A stretch of 64,000 nt of DNA from Ananas comosus (Eukaryota; Streptophyta; Magnoliopsida; Poales; Bromeliaceae): assembly GCF_001540865.1 (NCBI RefSeq), contig NC_033636.1:601809-665808 (forward strand). The letters run 5' to 3'. This document shows, piece by piece, positions 57,175 to 64,000 of this stretch (position 1 is the stretch's first letter; each line of letters starts with the position of its first letter). The notes beneath the pieces were generated by a model, which saw only the letters and a list, made by a program, of their open reading frames with translations, was not told the DNA's origin and searched no databases. A program made the position numbers and the translations under genes.

Positions 57175-60100
57175 TGTAATGTCCCAGATTATAATATAAA
57201 ATTAAGTGTAAATAAAAATAGTGTGAGATACTATTTTTATTGGACTTAAGGAAATAAAATGTAAATCTGGAATGACTCATGCTGAAATCGGAATGAAAAA
57301 AGGAGATTTAGAATTTTCTGTGAGAAACAGGACTGATATTTTTAGCAGAAAATGCACAGTGTCAGAAAATTATGAAAATCTGGATATATGTCAGGATTAT
57401 TTTTATGAGGCTAGATTAAAAGTTTCATGTCATTCTGACACCCGAAAAGTGAAAAATAAAATCCGACTGCTATGTGCTAGAGATTACAGTTCGGTAGAAC
57501 TTTCGGTGACCAAAAATGGTTGAAACTGGAAAGTTAAAATATTTTCTTGTTTATTAAGAGAAACCAAGCCTGACTGTCAAATTTGAGCGAAAACGGATAT
57601 TCAGAAGGGCCGGCGAAAAGTATTTGATTCTGAGCTGTTAAACTGCTAGTGTGAATAGTGTTTTGAGGGTTTTAATTATAAAAGAAGCAATTGTCTTCTT
57701 CTTCTCCTTCAACCGAGCAACCCACAGCCACAACACACACACACGTATGGAGAGGGAGAGAGAAACCCTCCCTTTCTCTCTCTAAATATCTCTCTCATCT
57801 CTCTAAATCTCTTCTTCAAACTCGCGGCGTTGGCGGAGAGCGAGCTTGTGAACGCGTTGGAAGCAACGGTTCGAGTCTTCGTGCGCCCGGTTGAGCGGCG
57901 TGCTTTCGACTCTGCGTTCGCAAATTCGGTAAGTGTTTAGAATTTTGCTAAATCCTTAATATTTGATGTTCTAGTAGCCTCTAATGTGATGTTAGCATGT
58001 TTTCTCCATTTAATTTGAATTATTTAGAGCAATTGTAGAGGCTAGGGTTAGAATAAGGGTTTTGAAAATTAGAGGGTTTTGATCTAGTATAACCCTATAC
58101 AAACCAAATTGTTAGGTTTCCTGACGCGTTGGCGGAGTCGGTTCGGCAATCCGTCGAGGCAACGCAAAGATATGGGGAAAAAGGACGTTTTGGCTTCGTT
58201 TCCGCCTGGAGGACCGAGGCGGTGTCCAAAAATCACGAAAACGGATTCCTAGCATCGCGGCATCAAGATATAGACCTTTAAAATCTGAGGCCGCGAATTG
58301 ACGCACGGTTGGTGATCATTTGCAAGATTGGGCCGAACCGGATATTGTGTGCCGCGGGAGGCCGATTGCAAGTGTCGACAAGCAATCGGAGAGCGTTGCG
58401 AGGTGGGTTGTGCTCAATGAAATGTTTAGCTCGCTTCCATGTCGAAGCGAAGTGATGTTTATTATGGATGCATATAATGGTAGTTAAGTGCTAGATGAAT
58501 CTATGTGATACATGCTAGATGAATGTATAAGATAAATGTTAAATAATGACTACCATTGGACGATGAAAATATGTACATGTTGACATATGTTGGGACTATG
58601 CTAGATGCTATATATGTATGCATGTTGATATATCATGTGATGCTAGACGATATATATGTATGTTAATATATCTTGAGATGCTAGATGATAAGTATGCATA
58701 TTGACCTATATGGATTATGTTCGAAGAACTATACATGTTGACATATATGGATTATGTTAGAAGAACTATGCATGTTGAACTTGGGTCGATAACTCTAGGT
58801 TGATTAGAGAGTTCGACATTGGAAAATACGAATATGTAGAGAGTTCGACATTGAAAAATAAGAATATGAAAACTATGATACTTGATGTGGACTAGTAGAT
58901 TGTCAAGTAGATCGAGTGGCATTTGGACTAGTGTAGTAGAAACACTATGACATGTTTTGGAACTCGTGTAGTAGAGACACTTGTGACATGAGTATAGGGA
59001 TTAGTGGATTTTTCGTGTTGTTGTTGACCCCTTGTAGCTAGGGTATCCTCAAGTTGTGAGGATTGGATCATACTCACTAGTCTGTTTACACTTGGCGTGG
59101 TCGCTCCACCCAAGCAGTGGTCTCCGTAGTACTTCACGATAGGGGCAGACGTAGTTGTCCCGCAGACAGTTTCGGTGTGCGAGTGCAGTTTCTCCTCACC
59201 TATGAGATTTTGAGAGTGAGTCGAGGCTTAACCTTTTGGTTAGCTAGTGGATTGGGTGACATTCTTGTGAGCTATGGATGAATCCGAGCAGAGTGGATTG
59301 GCATCCTAGTTGGCATCCCAGTTCAGTGGATTTTAGGCTGAGGTGCATGTGAGACGTCCTTCACCTCGAGCCTGATTTTACGCGGTACGCCGTGATTGAC
59401 TCAAGACCGAGTCGAGTGGATGGCTTTGGAAAGGTAGATGAAACCTTATGAGCAGAATTGTAATTGACATGAATCTAATATAGAGGAAAACTTAGATGTC
59501 ATTTGGATAAGCTATGGATAGCGAGTAGAATTAATAGATCTATTTACCTCATTGCATATTGAATTGCATGATTAGCATTGTTGCATGTTTCGAGGCATGA
59601 ACATGATAAATGTTAGTTGCATAAAATTTCTGATGAAGTATATCTATCTGTGGATACTTGTTGGACTAATATGTTGCAGTGCCTCCTTCGGAGCTGGTGG
59701 GTCGAACTTTTCCCTTGGGTAGCCGTACCCACTTGGAACTATGGACAATAGTTCTCACCCCCGTGTTGTTTTTGAGGGTATAGGTTCATACATGAGCAGT
59801 GCGGCGATGCGAGGAAAGGGCGTAACTCTATAGATAGCGGCCTACCACAGAGACCAGAGATAGCATTACCCCGAGTCGGCCTAGCTAGGGTTGTAGAAAA
59901 GAATAACACAATGTTGTAATAATATTGATTTTATTTGGAAAAAAAGAAAAGAAAAATGTAATATGTAAAAAGGCATATGATGTGAATGCTTGTAGTACCT
60001 TAGTTGTTTATGTTGTTTGATATATTCCTTATACAATCGTTGTATGAATATTGTTCCTGTTTGGAACCTCTTGTATTGTACTGTTTGCGACGCTTAGAAT

Positions 60101-60179
60101 GTACAGGGGAAACTCTGTCCGTTCGACGGTCTGTTGATGACTCGAATCCGACCAAATAGGCGGGTCATGGAGCGTGACA
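57175..60179 (+). mobile_element. 3' LTR of the Z element
   Basis: 3005 bp from TGTAATGTCCCAG, directly after the polypurine tract, to CATGGAGCGTGACA. It is collinear and nearly identical with the 5' LTR pieces. TATA-like ATTATAAAAGAAGC (57671-57684) precedes a CT-rich leader with a CA repeat. The right flank (60180 onward) is the pol of another element read on the minus strand. Confidence 0.87.
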
Positions 60180-60390
60180 ACCACGCTGTTGCTCGAGTCC
60201 TCCGCATCTTTATTGGTTCGGCTTCAACTGGCCAACATGAAAGACTGGATGAATTCGAAGACTTGTAGGTAGCTGCAGCCTGCAGGGAGACTTGTTACAC
60301 ACTTGACGATGAGAAATTGGCCCTTGAACTTGCGCAATAGCCCTTTATGCACCTTGTGCAGGCTCTTGAACTTTTGAAGCTGAAGGTTGG
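60180..60390 (-). pseudogene. Ty3/gypsy pol, C-terminal remnant (after integrase)
   Basis: The minus strand reads LQLQKFKSLHKVHKGLLRKF and KGQFLIVKCV, resembling the 'LHKGLIRRYEGPFPIVKRVG' type sequence after gypsy integrase. It then runs into a short 'RRTRATAW' tail. It continues from 62795 onward once the solo LTR between them is removed. Confidence 0.65.
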
Positions 60391-62794
60391 TGTAACACAC
60401 TGGACCTGGCAAATTGCAAGGTTTGAGTGTTTGGTTTGGATTCCGAGCTTTTCCACACTTGGTGGAAGGTCGTAGACTATTTTCCGACCTAAAAGTTTGA
60501 TTTATGGAATTTGGCTAATTCCTGAGAGTTTTTACTCTCGAGGGCCAGTCCCTGGTGGGAGAGACCGGCCTCCCCGAGATAGTGTTGCAGCAGGACTTGA
60601 GGCAACCGGTCCCTGGCAGGGAGAGACCGGTTCCCGAGAGCTTGTTCTGCGGGAGGGTCCTGAGGGACCAGTCCCCGCTGGAAGAGACCGGTCCCTCTGG
60701 GCGAAAACTGCCCAGACCCGGGCAGTGCACAGTTTTATTTGTTAAGGGGCCTATGTGGATATTGTTACCTGAGAGGGCTTATAGGCCATTTCCTATCCCT
60801 CTTTCCCTCACTTCTCACCCTCTCACACCCTCTAGAAAGGGAAGAAGAAGAAGAGGAAGAAGAAGGAGGAGATGAAGAGCTTGCTTTAGAGAGCTTGGAG
60901 TATCAACCCTTTCTCTCTTTCTTCACCATTGGAGGCTTGGAGCTTGGACTTGGAGCTTTGTGAAGGATCAAACTCCAATCCTTGAGGGTTTTGAGCTTGG
61001 TTTGGAGCATCCTACAGGTATGTGGCTAGTTTCTCTTCTCTAGATCCTAGTTTTGGAGCTTTTTACTAGATGAAACCCTAGATTTGGATTTTAGGGTTTA
61101 TTTCGGGGATTTTCGATTTGAGGGCTTTGAGACCTAATTGATGGATTTAGAACCTTGGTTTAAGTTGGTTTTGAAGGACTCTAACTCCCATTTGGAGATC
61201 CAGAGAGCTTCCTTCACACTTGGTGAGTTTTTCTCCACCTTAGCTTGAGATGGTTAATGATTGAGCCTTGTATTGTTCGTAAAGTCCGTTTGACTCTTGT
61301 TCCTACATCTTTAGGGTGCTAGGAGACTAGTGGGCATCTTCGTCAGAGCTTACGAAGAGTTGGAAGAGTTGTGGTGGGTTTGACTTCATGAAATCGGAGC
61401 GAAATGGCCCCTATGTATTCTATACTTGTCGTAACGTCAATTTGATTGCATATTCATGTTAAATGAAATTTATGTGAATTTTAGAACACTTAAAATGCAT
61501 GCCTTATGTATCATGAAATTTTCACTCTATGTAGTAGGGTATTCTGGGTTTTTAGCATGCATGTGAGAAGTGGTTCTTTTTGCGAATTGGGTACTTGTTT
61601 CGTACGATGAAAATGATTAGAATTATGCATTCATGAACATAATTATCATGCTTGGACATAGAGACCAAAAGTGTCATAAAGGGGCACTTGGACTAGCAAA
61701 CTATGCAACTGTTATCTGAGACTTAGAGATAGGCCATTGACATCTTTTATATTCCATATTAGAGACATGATGACATAAAGATAAGCCTATGAGAGATGTG
61801 ACGTATTCCATGTTGTTAGACATGAGGACTTGGTACTTGAGACGGATCTTTTGGTTACTTGCCATTGTGCTCATTCGCACATACTTTTGAGTGTCGCTCC
61901 CTACAAGCCGGCACTTCGGAAATGGCCACTGCGATACATGTTCGCCGTGCGGAATTGGGTGCCGAAGTGGATTGTCGCGGGCTAGGCTCATCCCTAGGGT
62001 AGGGATGTTGACTACCACGGGGCCATTAGGCTCGGCACCGGCCAGACAGCCTACGGGTGGGTCTCAGGGCCAGGCAGCCTTCGGGCGGGTCTCTTCAGAT
62101 TTGACTTTGAGCATTCATCATGCCATGTGGACATTGACTAGAATAGTAAACAATAACATCTTTACTATTTAGCTTGTGGATATCATACTAGTGATGCTTT
62201 GGTACATTCATGCTAGTGTAGCCTTTTATTACTTGAGCAAAATCATGCTAAGTAGAGATATCTTGTGGAAGCAAGCATTTTTGTTTATTTACTCGTTGTA
62301 CTTATCGCTCTTACTTATACTTGTTTACTGACCCCTTTTTGTAACTTTTGGGCCTAGTGGCGCTTTTCACTGAAGTCAGTAATTGCCCACTGGAAACTAT
62401 TATTTTATAGTTCTCACGCCCTCTATTTTATGGTTTTCTTTCAGAGCCTTCGGCACGGAGGCACGGGATCGCGGCAAGGGTGTCGCTTAGCTTGATAGAT
62501 AGCGGAGCTCGCTTTTGCTCTTAGGTGGTTACTCTCTTTTTGTGTTTTGAGAGAGAGATTTTGTACCATATATAGAGACTACCTATGTACCTGGTTTAGC
62601 CTTATGTTCTTTTCCCTTATTGTAGCTTACAGATATATCTTGCTCTGATACTTCTAGACATTCTCCTTTTGTTGCTGTATTTATCGCTTCGTTATTTTTT
62701 TTATCATTTTGTTCTAGACGCCTTGTATGTTTTAGACATACGGCGGGTCTGGGCACGCGCCGTGCGAGCTTCCGCTGGGTCCGGGGGCGTGACA
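60391..62794 (+). mobile_element. Solo LTR, family W, copy 3
   Basis: 2404 bp from TGTAACACACTGG to CGGGGGCGTGACA, with a perfect duplication GTTGG (60386-60390 and 62795-62799). It splits a minus-strand gypsy pol. The ACCGGT cluster has only three intact palindromes (60606-60700) beside several ACCAGT/ACCGGC variants. TATA-like sequence, GAAGAAG-rich leader and the 3' 'cggcgggtctgggcacgc' block match the other copies. Confidence 0.92.
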
Positions 62795-63480
62795 GTTGGC
62801 CATTACTCGATCTCCCTTAGCAAACTCCCAAGGTTATCGCTTCTCGTTAGCCTATTTCTTCATCCAATAGGTTGCTTTCTCTAAGTTGCTCTAGTAATTT
62901 TTACCTATTTTTGTAAGTTAGAGGTGAATTAGAGAGCTACGGGGCTACGAAACTGCTCTCCCACAATGGTTGTCTATGGTATGAGTTGTTGTCGCCCGAT
63001 CGCTAGCTCGAAAGGAATACAACCCTAGAGTTGTTGTGCCTAGATTGTAGGAAAGCTGTTCTACATTGAGGTGATGCACCCAATTCTTCTAGTTGGAACT
63101 CACATTGTGCTATAGATACTCCGCCAACAGAGCATTTACCCGCTTTGTACTTCCGTCCATCTGCGGGTGAAACTGGTGGAGAAAAGCAACTCAGACCCAT
63201 GATCTCAATACCTCGATCCAGAACTTGGCTTTGAACTTCAGGTCATAGTCACTCATGATGATGGATCCCCCAAAGCTTGACAAGTTGGCTGATGAAGAGG
63301 TGTGCTATTTCTTCTGTCGTATAGTTGGTTTTCGCAGCAATAAAGATCCCGTACTTGAAAAAGCGATCCACCACCACTAGGATGGACCCAAGCACCCCTA
63401 TATTTGACAACATAGCTATGAAGTCTATGGAGAGGCTCTTCCATAGATGGCTCTGTTGGCTTATGCGGAAGGCCAAGTGG
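62795..63480 (-). pseudogene. Ty3/gypsy integrase, decayed
   Basis: On the minus strand the core reads SLSIDFIAML, then VVVDRFFKYGIFIAA (63250-63476), the start of the rve integrase domain with its first aspartate. The second aspartate region SDYDLKF is in another frame after a shift near 63252. Then HQFHPQMDGSTKRVNALLAE, where the usual catalytic glutamate of the DG-TERVN motif is lysine. Stops follow near KNWVHHL. Next come ATT-HTID and EFAKGDRVMAN at the solo LTR junction. The protein cannot be active. Upstream reverse transcriptase and RNase H are not visible before the window end. Confidence 0.85.
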
Positions 63481-63559
63481 GCCGAGTCACGTTTGAAATA
63501 GCGTAAGGCTGGGTTAGGTCAGGTCATGTTTGAAGTGCATAAGGCTAGATGGGTCGAGT

Positions 63560-64000
63560 CACAATTGAGACCTGTGGGTGCTGTATCTGTAAGATATCGA
63601 ATTCGACGATATTGGCTAACTTTGGCCAAATGGGCCAAAGTGGGCGATTAAATGAATTGGACAAGTTCCATTCGGTGTTTCGACATGTTTGGAAGAGTAA
63701 TAATGAGTTCCAAAAGTGTTGGAATAGTTTTAGCGTTGTTCGACGCGAAAAGAAATCGAAACAGATCGAAAAACAACATTCTGGAGCTGCTGTACCGGTA
63801 CAAGGGTGATGGTTGTACCGGTACAACCATCGCAGCCAGGCTGCGCAGCTCTCGGGTTCGAAGGCTTCAGGCGCTGTACCGGTACAAGGCTGGCTTGTAC
63901 CGGTACAAGCTCTGCGAAACAGATAAACCCGAGGCTCGGTTTGCGCTCGGTTTAAGGGCCTGTACCGGTACAAGGCCCCGTGTACCGGTACAAGGGCGCG
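63560..64000 (+). mobile_element. LTR of family Y, cut by the window end
   Basis: Similarity to 51600-52010 begins near 'actttggccaaatgggcc' (63619). Six GTACCGGTAC palindromes lie between 63792 and 63990. A likely start is TGTAAGATATCG near 63580, but this is not proven. The rest is outside the window. Confidence 0.6.

Overview
The window is nuclear DNA from a flowering plant. It has intron-containing plant genes, a transferred plastid fragment, tRNA-derived SINE-like repeats, many MITEs, and nested LTR retrotransposons. The psbH copy is closer to the non-grass type as I recall it, and the RING gene has a very GC-rich first exon. Together these suggest a non-grass monocot; a bromeliad such as pineapple is only a guess. 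About nine tenths of the window is intergenic or transposon-derived, so most short ORFs mean nothing.

Genes. At the left edge, on the minus strand, lies the 5' part of an R2R3-MYB gene of the MYB61/MYB86 type: three exons, with the last running off the window and a GC-AG first intron. At 31.8-35.2 kb a complete three-exon gene on the plus strand encodes a membrane RING-H2 E3 ubiquitin ligase; its 2 kb first intron holds two MITEs. At 43.5 kb an orphan terminal exon of ribosomal protein eL20 (RPL18A) survives without its upstream exons. At 38.9-39.7 kb a chimeric plastid insertion carries psbH, petB exon 1 with the start of its group II intron, and the 5' third of rps19.

Layout. 0.9-5.7 kb: AT-rich spacer with SINE-like repeats and a copia-like LTR remnant. 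5.8-8.3 kb: a solo LTR on the minus strand. 8.4-13.2 kb: a dense cluster of MITEs set in TA/CT microsatellites. 17-21.1 kb: a nest consisting of a complete Cassandra-type element with 5S-rRNA-like LTRs, interrupted by a second miniature LTR element and a PIF/Harbinger-like MITE, followed by a second Cassandra copy. 22.9-24.3 kb: more MITEs. 25.7-26.2 kb: a short solo LTR. 35.9-37.6 kb: a further solo LTR. 42.3-43.1 kb: two long-TIR MITEs.

45.4-60.2 kb is mostly one large LTR retrotransposon without recognisable coding capacity. Its 5' LTR is split by a related solo LTR and its internal domain by another. It sits against a decayed Ty3/gypsy pol on the minus strand (60.2-63.5 kb), which is itself split by a third solo LTR. 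The window ends in one more LTR with ACCGGT palindromes.

The most informative observations are structural: target-site duplications that date a five-layer nest, plastid DNA joined to a Cassandra fragment, MITE families that recur in TA/CT microsatellites, and ACCGGT palindrome clusters in the U3 regions of different LTR families. I saw no novel enzymatic system. Boundaries given as approximate come from by-eye comparison of copies within the window.
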